A model generated the notes under the pieces. That model saw only the letters and a program-made list of their open reading frames with translations. It was not told the DNA's origin and did no database searches. A program made the position numbers and the translations under genes. Positions 31,662-43,065 of a stretch of DNA of 64,000 bases are shown here, piece by piece. The DNA is from Paraphoma chrysanthemicola. Taxonomy: Eukaryota; Ascomycota; Dothideomycetes; Pleosporales; Phaeosphaeriaceae. The first letter of the stretch is position 1, and each line of letters starts with the position of its first letter. The stretch covers positions 186,001-250,000 of the forward strand of contig JAGMWG010000007.1 of assembly GCA_020744225.1 (NCBI GenBank), read 5' to 3'.

Positions 31662-33453
31662 TCACGAAACCAACTTCATCACATCTCCACCACTCAGCAC
31701 TTCCCATACATTCCCATTTCGATCCCCAACCACACCACTTACATCCCGCCTATCATCCAGCAACTCCCATACGTTCGGCGTCCCCGTATACCGCCACACG
31801 CTCCCATCTCCATGTCTACTATACAGATAGTCCCCACACGCATGAATCGCCACACTCCCCGCGCTCTCGATAATCTGCCAATAGTACTCCTTCATATTGA
31901 GAAACACGACCAGACCATCACTCTGCAGCTTGTAAAAGTCGTTCCCGCCGACCGCGATGGCAATGTTGCCGGTATTCGTATCAACAATCTGCCATGACCC
32001 GCTGGAGTGCGGCCACGTCGAGCGCACAAGGTCGCCAGTCGAGAGCAAATTCCACAGCGTTTTGCTATCCGTGATGGCAATTTGCTTTGAAACGGACGCA
32101 GTCGGCTGTTCGACGCTGACCCACGATGAGCCTGAACCTGTCCAGCGCGCGACCCAGCCGTCCTTGCGGCGCGAATACAGCTGGTCTGATGCGGCGACGA
32201 TGTCGATTACGTTTTCGGATGCCGCGCCAATGTAGTTCCATGCTTGTCCGTTGCCGCTCCAGAGCCATGTGCTGCCGTCGGTGTGGCGTTGGAAGAGGCG
32301 ACCGCCTGAGCCGGTGATTTGCACGGTGTTGGGGTCGTTGTTGACGAGTGTCCAGCCGCCGTTGTTAGAGCGGAGAACTTGGCCATTGGACCGCATCTGG
32401 TAGAGGCCATCACTTCCTAGGGCTGTCGATGGGGAAGTAGAGACTTGGACCAGATTCTTAATGCCAGTATTGGAGTCGATGCGATTCCACTTGGGACTTT
32501 TCCAGCCGTAGATGTTGTGTATACCCATTTTGTCGTCGGCATGCAGGGGACGAATGTAACCTCCAAAATATGCGAACATGACAGCTGCCTCAACGGCGCT
32601 GTGGCTGAGACCGAGGGCGTGCCCGATCTCGTGTATCGCCGTGTAGCTGAAGAGGCGGTCATCGGTCCAGACGTAATCGTCGTTGAAGATGACGTTGATA
32701 CTGCCTGACTGCAAATACACGCCGTCGGACACCATTGTTGTGAAGCCATATCGGGTATCATCGCGACCCAAGGATCTGAAATTAATGTAGATATCAGCAT
32801 TGGAATTTGACGACGCTTGCTGGAAGTTGAGAGGCATGTAGCCCATCCATTGGGCGAAAGCATCACTATGCGCATGTTAGTATCGTTCTCTCAGACAAGT
32901 GGTTAGGTGTCTGATCGTAGTTGCTGGTGCCTTCCAGCTGATCTTCCAAGCTCACTGACCTTAGAGTGGACTGCTGCTGCGCTGCAGGCAGGTCAGCAGA
33001 GTAGCTGGCAAATCTCCATGTGATAGTCGACCTCTGCCATCTCGCACCCCATAACACATAACGTTTGTGGAGTGCAGGTGGTGCTTTCGCGTCTGTCTCG
33101 TTGTACAGCTGCTCGGTTCCACACCTCGGTTTCGTGAAAATTTGCATCATTTCGTCGCTGACGACTCCTGTGACCGGCTTTTTCAGCACCTTCTGTATTT
33201 TGCGTATAGCTCTTGGCAGATCCTTGTCTTGTATTGTCGTGTTCGGCTTGAGCCAGCCATACAATTTATAGAAATCGTTGACATGCTTGGAATGTTTCTT
33301 CTGATCTGCTGTTGCTGATGGTGGTGGTACTGCCTGTGTTGGTGATACACTGGGTATGAGCGCGAGAGTGCTTTTGGCCGCGATGGGCCGTTCGATGGCC
33401 TGGCAGTAAAGGATGTATGTCCAAAGGTAGACCAGCAGTGCTAGCTTTGTCAT
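31662..33453 (-). CDS. Secreted matrixin-like metalloproteinase with cysteine switch and C-terminal repeat (propeller-like) domain
   Basis: Exons 33453-32960 and 32865-31662 give 565 residues. Signal peptide LALLVYLWTYILYCQA. Residues 58-110 form a peptidoglycan-binding-like prodomain (FYKLYGWLKPNT, LPRAIRKIQKVLKKPVTGVV) ending in the cysteine switch KPRCGTE, with Cys111. The catalytic domain has ITWRFASYS, the zinc site HEIGHALGLSHS (His243, Glu244, His247, His253) and a Met-turn at Met261. Residues about 300-565 are repeats with recurring units such as LYQMRSNGQVLRS, RLFQRHTDGSTWLWSG, LYSRRKDGWVARWTG and LYSRHGDGSVWRYTG, resembling a tectonin-type beta-propeller. Matrixins cleave extracellular proteins; the Cys keeps the zymogen inactive. 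This layout is that of animal and plant MMPs with the hemopexin domain replaced. Substrate unknown. Confidence 0.92.
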
Positions 33454-34985
33454 GTTTGTGGCACTATTGGAGCTGACGATGTCCAGTCGCTTCGTGTGAA
33501 GGGTGCGAACAAGATATGCGTCAGTGTATCGTATGTCTTGAGATTCGCTGCAGTCATATGGACCATGACTTAGTAAGTAGATCTACTGTTGTGACCTATA
33601 GTGGTGCAGGCGAAATGTGTCGTGCGTCGATCCTCCAACGATTCCCACGGCCAGCATTTCCGTTGTTGACTTCGATATTCTGATTCTACATTTGGTTTTC
33701 CAAACCGGTGGTTGCGTATATCAGTATGGCCGTACTATGAGGCCAAAGTAAAGGATCTAATGGACTTCCCTACATATATGACCTTAACGAGCGTGTATAT
33801 ACTCCATGCAGCTGCACGTAAGCACAAAATCTCTGTGACTGACATTGATAGCCACCATCTAGACATCAGTCGGATACGACCCGTTCATCACAGTACACGC
33901 GCGCAGACGCTCGGTCGTGTTAGCCCGCGCTCGGCCGGTAACCTAGTCGCACATCATTTCCTCAGTGCGATGAAAGGATGGACCCTGCTTGATGGCATTG
34001 GCACAAACTTATTTCCATAGATTACAGGCTAGCATCCCGGATGTTGGCCATATCGGGGCACTTTAACGAGCATGATGTGCCCGCTATGACTGGCGATCCA
34101 GGATCTGGGGCATGTGCGTAATCTGCGGTACCAGTGTCAATGGCCTCATGATCTGTGCTGCCCAGAAAAACACGAGAAGCTTGGCGCTTCAGCCGCAAGT
34201 GTAAATCTCGTAGATTGACGATGTTGCGGGGAAGAAGGCGCAAGATGAGATGCATCTAGCTGAAACTTCCGGAAGGATTAATTTGCCGACGGATCCTTCA
34301 AGAACTGCCGGCAACCGTATACGACAAGCGATTCAGCGCTGCATTCATGTTGGGTTGTTGTGGAAGAGTATTAGCAAGATAGTGACGAAGCTACACAGAG
34401 TCGAATTGTGGTCTGAGAATGAGTGCATGCTACATCGAGGCTCGAACCAGCAACAGAAGGTGCGAGCATTCCGGGCTTCTGGTTTCGGCTGGACCCGATC
34501 GTATTCTATATTAGCGAGCATCCGAGAGCTTTGGCCATACTCAACGACTGCTGCTGCCATATTTGTGATAGACCTCCGCGGCGACGATGCGATGTTTCCT
34601 GCGAGCGCTGGTTCGTCCATCGCTTCTTCATCCCATGAAACAAGATTAAACCAGTCCTCAGACAGCGTGAATGGCATTCTGTAGGACATATGATTGGGAA
34701 ACAAGAACAGTCGAGAGCTACAAGGACCATGTATTGTCGAAGCTGTGAGGCATGTCGGTGGAGGAAGGAAGGAGACTTGTCGCGATGGAAGTGGTGCTTG
34801 CACTAGGCTCGGATACCACTTGCGCGAAGCCAACTTCCATCGGTCCTGCACCATCGGTAATTGCACGACATGTCAAATCTTGCACTGATTGCACTCTTTT
34901 TTTTTTTGGTTTCCTGCTCTGGTAGCTAGATAGACTCTGCTCAGGCTTGATTCGCCCAAAGACTACGCCCCATCGCCCTACCTCG
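33454..34985. other. Intergenic region, 1.5 kb
   Basis: Flanks of two minus-strand genes. A minus-strand frame within 34345-34866 has some normal-looking stretches (SEDWFNLVSWDEEAMDEP), but no clear start, splice sites or family. A run of about 11 T lies near 34900. No gene called. Confidence 0.4.
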
Positions 34986-36126
34986 TCACTCCTTCCACTT
35001 CCCACTCCACTTCACCTTCCTCTCCCCCTCCTCCACCCTCCCATCCTCCCAGCCGTACCACTTCCGCGGCCAGATATTCAACCCAATCTTTTCCCCCTCC
35101 CCCACCGGTAACCCCGCATGCACCAATCTCCGATCCCCTTCCCCCTTCCCATCAATATTAACCCAGAACACCGCATTGCCTCGCACAGGCTTGAACTTGA
35201 TTCCCTGCGGTTGCCCATCCTTCTCGCCGACGGCAACTTTATCGCCGTACCGAGCTGCCAGATCGGCTGGCTCTGCGGAAGGGGGGGATACGCTTGGGAA
35301 ATTAGTGTACCCGTCTGTGCAATTGTCGCGTAGGAAGACGAAGAAACTTGCAACGCGGTTGAATAATCTCCCGCGGTCTGGTCCGTCGTTGACGACCTGG
35401 TGGTCCGGCCAGAAGTCGGTGTGCAGATCGTACTTCTGGCCAGGGAAATAGCGCACGAGTTGGGGGATGCTGAATGGCTCGGTGGGTAAGAGCATGCTGC
35501 CCATGAATGTGCGTGCGCGGGAGAGAATGCAGTCTACGAGGGGGTGTGAGAGCGGGAGAGGGGCGGAGGTGGATGTGCGGCCGGAGGCGAGGGAGTTGGG
35601 GCCATGGGAGCGGGAGATATAAGACGATTCGAAGTCGGGAGAACTATTCATGGTAAGCCTGATGAAAAGAACGAGAGGTGTGGAGATGCAGTGTGGGACT
35701 GGACGTACCCAATGTCTATGAGTTCCTCGGCTTCGTGCGCAGATGTGAAGTTGTTGATGTATATCACCAACGGATCGAGAGATATGATCTCGCTCGTGTA
35801 CTGATGCGCTTTACATGCTTCGAGAATTTCTTCGGAACTTAATCGCTCCTCAACACCCTCATCCGCATTTGCTTCCGGCTCATGGGCGGGTTTGAGCCAC
35901 ATATCTAATCCAGTGATCAAGTACTCAGACCACCGCATCGACACAGCCAATGGCACGATTGCCAGAAGAAGTACTATGCTTGCTACCGTCAAGGCAGACT
36001 AGACGCAATGTAAGCGACATTTTTCGTCTTTTCTCATTGTAGCAAACTTGCAGGTCCCGAAGACTTCGTCCCCTTCAAGCCTCCGCTTTTCGGCGCACGC
36101 ATCTGCGCCTCTGTGAGTCGTGCCAT
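34986..36126 (-). CDS. Membrane-anchored prolyl-4-hydroxylase-like 2-oxoglutarate/Fe(II) dioxygenase
   Basis: Exons 36126-36048, 35982-35709 and 35658-34986 give 341 residues in phase. Exon 1 encodes a short basic cytosolic start (MARLTEAQMRAPKSGG). Exon 2 opens with one membrane segment (SIVLLLAIVPLAVS), so the enzyme is probably a type II protein of the secretory pathway. The dioxygenase core has YFPGQKYDLHTDFW (His197, Asp199), a distal iron ligand in RRLVHAGLP (His298) and the oxoglutarate-binding Lys308 in EKIGLNIWPRKW. FVFLRDNCTDGYTNFP and RGNAVFWVNIDG are typical of the P4H alpha family. The likely reaction is hydroxylation of prolyl residues in proteins. The start was chosen because the frame upstream of exon 2 has only TTG, while exon 1 joins in phase 1. 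Confidence 0.88.
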
Positions 36127-36916
36127 TCTCTCGAAATCTCACAAAATAAGATGGTGCGCACGCGCGCGATCAAGACACTGGTCACATAGCCATATATGCG
36201 CCCTGCCATTCGCAATCGCAACGTCTCCCCATCCAAGGTCGCAAAGTCCCAAGATCTAACTTCCATGGCGCCCAGCTGATCCCCATTGTTTCTACCTCAT
36301 ACTGCCCGTCGTAACGTGTCCAGGTAGGATGTGCGTTGCGGACCAGGGCTCGGCGCGGGGATTGGCACGAGGTGCGTTGAGCGTATGGAAGTGTACTTTG
36401 CGCTAGATTGCGATGTGGGGGAGCGTAGAATGCGGGTTAATAGCCGGGACGGGGGATGTTGGGGATATATTGAGGCTGATAGTGGGCGGACCGCAGTGCC
36501 AAGGTGCGCACGAGATTGGATGCAGATGGAAGACAATCATTCATCATGAGTTAGGACTGAGGAGTGGTTTGATGTGTTGGACTGTGATTGTGTAGTTCGC
36601 GCAGATTGCGAAACATGGTGAGATCACTTCCTGTCATGCACGCGAATGCGACTTCCTCTTCGAACACCATATGCTCCTTCCTTGGCCATGAGCGCATGCG
36701 TGCGCGAACGGAAATATCCTCCTAAGTGCTCCCGAGCACGCCAGCCAAAGAAACGCCAAATGAGAAAGAAGATAAATGTCACCGTTCTACCAATCCAACG
36801 TCGGTTGCGAGGATCGCGAAACGCGAGTGCGCGAGCATCGAGATGTGACCTGGTAAAGTGAGCAAGTGTCGAATGCGAGAAGGAAAGAAAGGAAGATGTA
36901 CCTCAAGAAGACAAAC
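36127..36916. other. Intergenic region between two minus-strand genes
   Basis: It holds the dioxygenase gene's promoter and the 3' flank of the Lys-rich protein gene. Nothing else seen. Confidence 0.5.
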
Positions 36917-37556
36917 CTAGACCTCGTCCGCAGCAGTCTCCTCCATGACCTCCTCCTTGACGACGTCACCCTCAGGCTTGAGGTCCTTGGAGTCATCAGA
37001 CTCAGCCTTGACGTTCGCTTCGCAGTATTAGCATCTTCACCTCCGTCAATGCATCAACCACACGAACCCTCATCATCAGACTCCTTCTTCTTGGCGGCAC
37101 GACCCTTCTTCTTCGGCGACGCGTCACCATCGACATCCTGCTTCTTGGCCGGGCGCTTCCTAGGAGTCTTCTTAGGCGTGCCTTCAACCTCATCGCCGTC
37201 GTCGGCCTTAGGGGTAGCAGCAGCCTTCTTGCGACCGCCGGCCTTCTTGGGGGTAGCAACAACAGGTGCAGTGCCATCGGAGTTAGGCGTCATGAGTTTG
37301 CCCTTGATCTTGGCCCAGGCGTTGCTAGCGGAGCGCGGGTTGACCATGCCTGCAAAGCCAGCGAGCTTCTCGTAATCAATCTGCATGCCCGTGTCAGTGC
37401 GATGCGTGAATAGGTGACTGTAGGGGAGTGAAATCGTACCTCGGGAGGACCAGTCTTGAGCGACTGCATGGCCCAGCCGAGCATCTGCAGCTCGCGCTCG
37501 GTGAACTGAGGGGAAGAGCCGTTGACGGCGCCGGTGTCGTTGTTAGAGTCAGACAT
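36917..37556 (-). CDS. Lys-rich, probably chromatin-associated protein (histone H1-like tail)
   Basis: Exons 37556-37440, 37380-37068 and 37017-36917 give 176 residues. The N-terminus has a short helical domain (FTERELQMLGWAMQSLKTG, then IDYEKLAGFAGMVNP, SASNAWAKIKGKLM), similar to small SANT/Myb-like modules in many ascomycete proteins. The rest is basic and repetitive, with motifs like KKAGGRKKAAATPK, TPKKTPRKRPAKK and SPKKKGRAAKKKE, resembling the SPKK-type tails of histone H1. The C-terminus is acidic (KEEVMEETAADEV). All this suggests a nuclear DNA-binding role, which is inferred. The first 13 codons of the open frame precede the ATG used. Phase closes at both introns. Confidence 0.82.
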
Positions 37557-38346
37557 GCTGAGGACGATGGATGGGGTGAGAAATGTGGTGAGCAAGATGT
37601 TGTGAGTACTGATGGAGCTACGATGGGCAGCTATGTCGCAAGAATGCTTATGGGTGGATGAGGATGCGAGAGGCAGGAAGTGGTGGGGAGTGAGGGCGGG
37701 GAGGGATTTATGTGCGCAACGACGGCACTAGTGGATTCGTGGGGACGGGTGGCAAGTGAAGGTGAATGTGTGAAAATGCTAGTAAATGCGGGTGGATGCG
37801 AGCTCGATACAACTTCACCAGCATTTGACGGGACTGGCTGTATCTCGAGTCGCGCGATTGGTCATGAGCGAGGAGATGAGAGTGGCGGAGGGCATGCGAA
37901 AGGTGAGGTGAAGGTGAGTTTGTGGGGGATGACCACGAATGGAAGGAGCACTCTGATGTTGCAGAATCAATCGCTCATGTGGAGGTTGAGCGTGGTTAGA
38001 GTCAGGCACACCAGGGTGCTACGGTTTAAAGCAAAAGTACTGCAAGAGTAAGGAGATCAACGATGGCCAGGTCAAGATGGCCCGTAGAAGCCGCCAGTGA
38101 CTTACGCCGGCTCCAGCATGGGGCAAAGTATGTGTATCCAATCTGCATACCTCGTCTTCAACTGTTATCTGCTGCAATGAGGCAGTGGTAGTTAGGTCAT
38201 CAGATGTGTTTAAAACATTGTAATGCCGATCATGAGCTTTGGCGGGGCCTGCCAATGTGATGGAGACGTGCGCTGAAGTTGCATGCTTGCATTTTTGTTT
38301 CTGCGAAGGACGGAGTCCCGGTATCTGCGACGCGTTGATCTCAGTG
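37557..38346. other. Intergenic region
   Basis: Promoter side of the Lys-rich protein gene and 3' flank of CAP2. G-rich on the plus strand between 37640 and 37940. No gene seen. Confidence 0.5.
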
Positions 38347-39342
38347 CTACCGGCCCATGCTATTGAGCATCTCTCTCTGTGTCGCCCTGTCCCGGTTCGT
38401 CTGGCTCAGCGGTGGGATGCCTGTGACCCTGTTAGCAGTCGTTCCTTCCTCATATATTTTGAGGTACATACTCCTCAGATCGCCCACTACGTCCTTGGCC
38501 TTGCCAAAGTACACTTCCTGCAACAGATTGCGCATCTTCAGCTCCATGTCCTCAACCATCTTGCCAATGTTGGCTACATGCGAGGTGTCATCCTCGACGG
38601 CCATGTCGGCCTCCACCTGGCGCACCATGTTGCCCGAGAGGTCAAGACCGCCGAGCGCTTCGCTGTCTGTGCCGAGGGAGAGGATGACGGTGGAGGTGAG
38701 CTTGTAGTGGGCGGTGCGGGCGCGGTCTTGGGCGTCGAAGACGTGGATGCTGTCCCAGCTGCCTGAGCTGGACGACGTGGGGGAGACAGCTGGAGATCTT
38801 AGAATGGCATGGTGATATCAGACAAAGTGCAGGTACCTTTCTTCAGCAGCACACAGCCTGCAAACCCGTCGTCCATGTCCCAAAGGTAGACGCTCGATAT
38901 GCCGCCCTCGAAGTAGCTGTCCATGTTAGCCGCTGCAGTGCTCCTCCCGTCCAGAATATGCCTACAGCTCTCTGTACACATCAAACGCCTCGTTCGCCTT
39001 GACCTCCATCTTCCGTATGCGGTCGCTTGGCAGCACGCTCTCCTCAATTGGCGGCTCGAACTCATTGCTCCACGGACTCCTCCAGCTGTCGCCGTCGCGG
39101 TTGTAGTCGCAGCACAGGAAATCGCGCTTTGTCTTGGAGCATTTCTTCACCGTGAGGGGGATGTCGACGGACTCGAGGAGGTCTTCTTCCAGGGCGGGGT
39201 TCAGGGCTATGATGTTGTCGACGTTGCGCTTCACATCCTTGGGGTTGAGCCGCCGGAGCAGGTCGCTGCAGCTGTCAGCAGGGCCAACCTCATAGTTTGC
39301 GGGGTAAAGAGCTCACAGGGCGCTGTCTATGGGGTCCGCCAT
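38347..39342 (-). CDS. CAP2: F-actin-capping protein subunit beta
   Basis: Exons 39342-39317, 39265-38966, 38916-38837, 38789-38472 and 38420-38347 give 265 residues, close to the family's usual length. Signatures run in order: MADPIDSAL, LLRRLNPKD, LTVKKCSKTKRDFLCCDYNR, SYRSPWSNEF-like SWRSPWSNEFEPP, ANEAFDVYRELYFEGG, SSVYLWDMDDGFAGCVLLKK, SWDSIHVFDAQDRARTAHYK, TSTVILSLGTDSEALGGLDL, and NLLQEVYFGKAKDVVGDLRS at the C-terminus. With subunit alpha it caps barbed ends of actin filaments, for instance in cortical patches. The frame stays open upstream to an ATG at 39489, which would add 49 residues unlike the family. I therefore use the internal start. Confidence 0.95.
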
Positions 39343-40942
39343 GAGGTCGTGTAGGGCGGTGACTTTGGCTGGGTTGTACGTCGGGCTGTTGGGGTTCTCT
39401 GGATGCTCGTAGCCAGTCGCGAGGCCGTGCCCCTCGATGTGCTCCGGCGTGGCAGCCCGCATGCGCGAGTCATGTCCGAAATCCCCCATCTTCGCCGCAC
39501 CGGCGTCTGTAACCTTGAACAATCAACAATCAACTATCAGTATCGTACGTTGAGATGATTTTGCGAGAGGAGTAGCCACATCGATGTCACTTTTGAGATT
39601 GTGCTCTTTCTCTTTCACTTTCACTGCTTGCTAGACGGCAGCTGCCATGTGAGGTCGCGCCTCCTCCTTTCCAGAGCGCTCCTGCACACCGCAGCGTGCA
39701 CGGCTTTAAGAAGGCATCTTAAGAGGCAGTACTGCCTACATGACGGAGACATTTCAGCTCAGAGTGCTTGTCGGTCACAATAAGCCTAAGGGCGTTCTCA
39801 TGCTCTGTACCTTGGTATCATCCGAGCCTCACGTGCTGCAACGGAGAAGCAGGCTACCCTTCACAGCACAACACCTGCTATCTCGCGCGGTGCATACCCG
39901 ATCTAGTGATTACTTAGACGATGATATCCGCAAGGTCTCCCGGCTTGCCGGTTCTGTGTATCTCAACCTCGCGACTGCCCGTTGCGAAACGCCAACTCTA
40001 GCAGCCCTATCGATCCTGGGGAGGACTGATCGACAGGATCGGCCCCATATCATTCATCGGCCAATTGTTAGCACGTTGTTTCTGCTCCTTCTTGGGTATG
40101 TCGCGCGATTCGGCCATTGGAGGCTACACAGCAAACAAACAATGATGTGCACAAGTCGCGGAAGCCATAAGGCTTGGTATCATCTGCCCGTCTGCTGTCC
40201 ATATCACTTGAGTCATGTCCTTGCTTCATAATGTCTTTGCAAGAACCCCTTTCCCTAGGACAAGGAACAAAAAGAAACGTGGAAGATGTTATGGCTGTTT
40301 ATTAGGAAGCAGAATGGCGGTGCTCCGCCGTCGTATGAGGAGGTTGTGGATGTGGATCCGGGATTGTGTGAGGATTCTGATGATGAGGATTCGGGTGTTG
40401 ATTTGGAAGGGGGTGGGGTGGGTGAGGTCGTTCAGGAAAATGAGCTTACGAGGTCGAAGATTGCTACGAAGGAGCTTGAGAGTGGTATGCGGTGATATGT
40501 GGCTACGGTAGAATGAAGAGTCGGGGATAAGATTTGACAGAATATGACACTGCGTGCCAAATGGACACTGTTAGTGAGCTAGAGCAAGACTCATAGTACT
40601 GAAGGCTTCCTCAGATCCCTCAAGGTGAAAATTCCCTATTAGTCCCCGCGGCGGAACCTAGTAAAAGCAGTGAAAGAGGGTGATACTACATCACGTGTAG
40701 CGCTAGTGGTGTTTTGGTTGTCCTCGCCTTTCAAAATCATAGCCCGCCTTGCCCTCGCTCTTCCTCCTGCTTTGCTATAATCAACGACTCAACTTTGTGC
40801 AATTGGCCTGTCAACATCTGGAGAGTCTTGCACTTCCCTTGCTCTTCACTGGATTATGGACTCGTTAAGCAACGACTCCCGTAGCAAACGCTGCCTCTAG
40901 CCATCGCACGATGCTAGTACCACGAAGTGTCCGAAACTTGGG
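39343..40942. other. Intergenic region, 1.6 kb, divergent promoters of CAP2 and the F-box locus
   Basis: It contains two ATG frames on the plus strand, 39740-40231 (163 codons) and 40286-40495 (69 codons, acidic, with a PPSYEEV motif). Neither has splice support or a recognisable family, so I do not call them genes. Confidence 0.4.
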
Positions 40943-42345
40943 ATGGCTGCCGAAGATGTCAGTTCAGAGTCGCGGTCAACGGAAGGAAATCTCGACGCCG
41001 CCTCTCCGCCTCTCCGCCTCTCAGACAATTTTGCCTGAACGGCCTCCCGGACGAGCTCATCTTGTGCGTCTTTCGTTACCTAGAGAATGATCCACTGGCG
41101 CAGCTGTGCTTGGTCAGCAAACGGTACTGTCAGATTGTTACCGAGTGTCTGTACGAGTGCAACGATCAAATGCACCCAGAAGGTCCCGGTCACAGCACTA
41201 TAAAGGCCATCGGTGATCTCAATCCAAGTCTGGGACAATATGTGAAATCTCTTTCATTAGTGGGAGAAGACTTCCGTTGGATTGACGAGGGTGCGTGGAG
41301 CTGGGGCTATAACGGAAGGGCAAGAAAGCTTCTCGCGCGAGTGCTCCGGTCAGTCGTCAACGTCCAGAACATATACCTCAGCGACCCGACAGATATGAGC
41401 GGATCGCGATGCAGTATCGTGGAAGACTATAGTTGGGTTGAGGTATTTGACGACGCGGTCCGTTGGTGTCTAGGCGGACCGTCTCAACGGGTCGAGCAGC
41501 TGACCACTCTTACCATCGACGCTGACGCAATTCTGCAAATCCGAGACATCTCTTCGGTGTTCACGTTGTCCGCAATCAAATTCTTGTAACTCTGGAACTT
41601 GATTGAACTAGCTCCAATAAAAGGTTGGGCCAGTGAGAAATCCAGTTCGACTGTTGGGATTTTACAAATGAACAACTGTGCCCTTCATAACACGGTGGCC
41701 GCTCAAATTGTTGAGTCTCTCAAAAGCTTGGAGAGCTTTGATTACACCCACACCACTGAGCATGTTTGGAGCTCGGTAGCGTCTACAAGCGATCCGGAGG
41801 CACAACTATGTTGGGCCGAGATACTCATGGCGCTATCTCAGCACCGCCTGTCCCTACAAAATCTTGGACTTGGAGAAATTACCTATGACAGGAAGGAAGG
41901 CGGACTTCTCGGATGCATGAAAGACTTCATAAACCTTGAGCGATTACGAGTCGAACTCGAAATGCTCGTCGACTTGACGATCGGAGACATCGATCTCGGG
42001 AGAACACTGCCCTCAAGTATCACATCGCTATCTCTTGAATTTCAAGCAGAGTCAAAATTCGCGAGTCTCTATGGCCCTGCCATTGCTTCGCTCGGGGGAT
42101 CCGTCTTCAAGCAAGAGAAGAAGTTTCTTCAGATTTACTCTGACAGGTCTCGCATGAGTCTGGGACAGTTTAAACTCTCAAATCATATCAGAACACTCCT
42201 CGATGCTGGTCTGATCACGAGCTTGAGTGAGACGGTTGGTGATAAACGTACGGAATTTACTTTAGAGCAGCTTCTCGTTGTCGAAGACCTCATAGCTTTC
42301 ATGGAAAGCGTCTTTCTCGAAAGCGTCGGCGCAGCAAGTATTTGA
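40943..42345 (+). pseudogene. F-box protein gene with a frameshift and an in-frame stop
   Basis: An F-box helix pair is clear: CLNGLPDELILCVFRYLEND and LAQLCLVSKRYCQIVTECLYEC, followed by LRR-like sequence (LGQYVKSLSLVGE, LTTLTIDADAILQIRD, QNLGLGEITYDRKEGGLL, LPSSITSLSLEFQ). Two lesions are visible. First, the natural ATG start (40943; MAAEDVSSESRSTEG) is in a different phase from the F-box. The phases meet at a TTTT run near 41030, next to a CGCCTCTC repeat. Second, a TAA at 41587-41589 interrupts the frame, and about 250 further codons stay open to 42345. F-box proteins deliver substrates to SCF ubiquitin ligases; this copy would not yield a full product unless splicing or recoding intervenes. 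An unseen intron could account for the first lesion but not simply for the second. Confidence 0.72.
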
Positions 42346-43065
42346 ACATGTGAACCGCCTTGTTATAGTCGTGTTCTCGTTCGAAGGCTTTGAGCTTTGC
42401 TCGAGTTGGTAAGAAAGTGTGGGAGGATGGCGCAGCGGCTGAGGCTTGAAGGAAGTGGAGCTAGCGGAAGATCTAAACCAAATCCAGAAAAGTTGAATCG
42501 GTCCTCTTCAGTTGTCGTGACTCCATCAACTCCATCATGACCATCATTCTTTCGGATGAATTTCTTCGTATTTCTTTGCGACCAATACCTCGTGCGTCGA
42601 GCACTGTTCGTGTGTCAAGCCGACCTTCCTAGCAGCGTCTGGCATGCGATCACTCTATCTTTGCCAAGTTGCCGTCACTCCGCAATGCAATCAGCCAAGC
42701 AACCATCTATTCTTGAACCGACGAGATACGACGGCACGATGCGGCGCAAACCCCGGCTTTTTATTACTGGTGTGGCGAGTGCACGACGCATCGCCTCAGC
42801 ACCAGCCGACCTTCCTGAAGCGGCAGCTGTCCGGTTCTTTCGAGCTGCCTCTTTCGGTATGAACGCCAAGTCATAGCTGTTCTGCCCAGCACGGGTTGTC
42901 GAGTACCAAGACGGTTGCCAGCACTTTCGCGATGTCGAGTGGTGGTTGTGGAAGAAATGAATGGCGAAAGTCTTGAGCGATATGCTAGGAGTTATATAAG
43001 TCGCTGTGACGCAGGCAATATGCTCATTCTTGCTCAATCCGCCTCTGAGTAAATCGGCCGCCAAG
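42346..43065. other. Intergenic region
   Basis: Promoter side of the following secreted protein gene. No other gene seen. Confidence 0.5.

Noticed and set aside
34735..34800. Cys pattern like a Zn2Cys6 cluster on the plus strand
   Set aside because: Only two of six cysteines have the right spacing, and a stop follows.
34345..34866. 173-codon minus-strand frame
   Set aside because: Some normal-looking stretches, but no ATG at a sensible place, no motifs and no exon partners.
39343..39489. N-terminal extension of CAP2 from ATG 39489
   Set aside because: The family begins at MADPxDSAL; the extra 49 residues look like untranslated leader.
39740..40231. 163-codon plus-strand ATG frame
   Set aside because: No family, no splice support, composition of an unselected frame.
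42420..42520. tRNA-like stretch (gcgcagcggctgag)
   Set aside because: It resembles a D-arm, but there is no matching T-arm GTTCGAATC or acceptor pairing.
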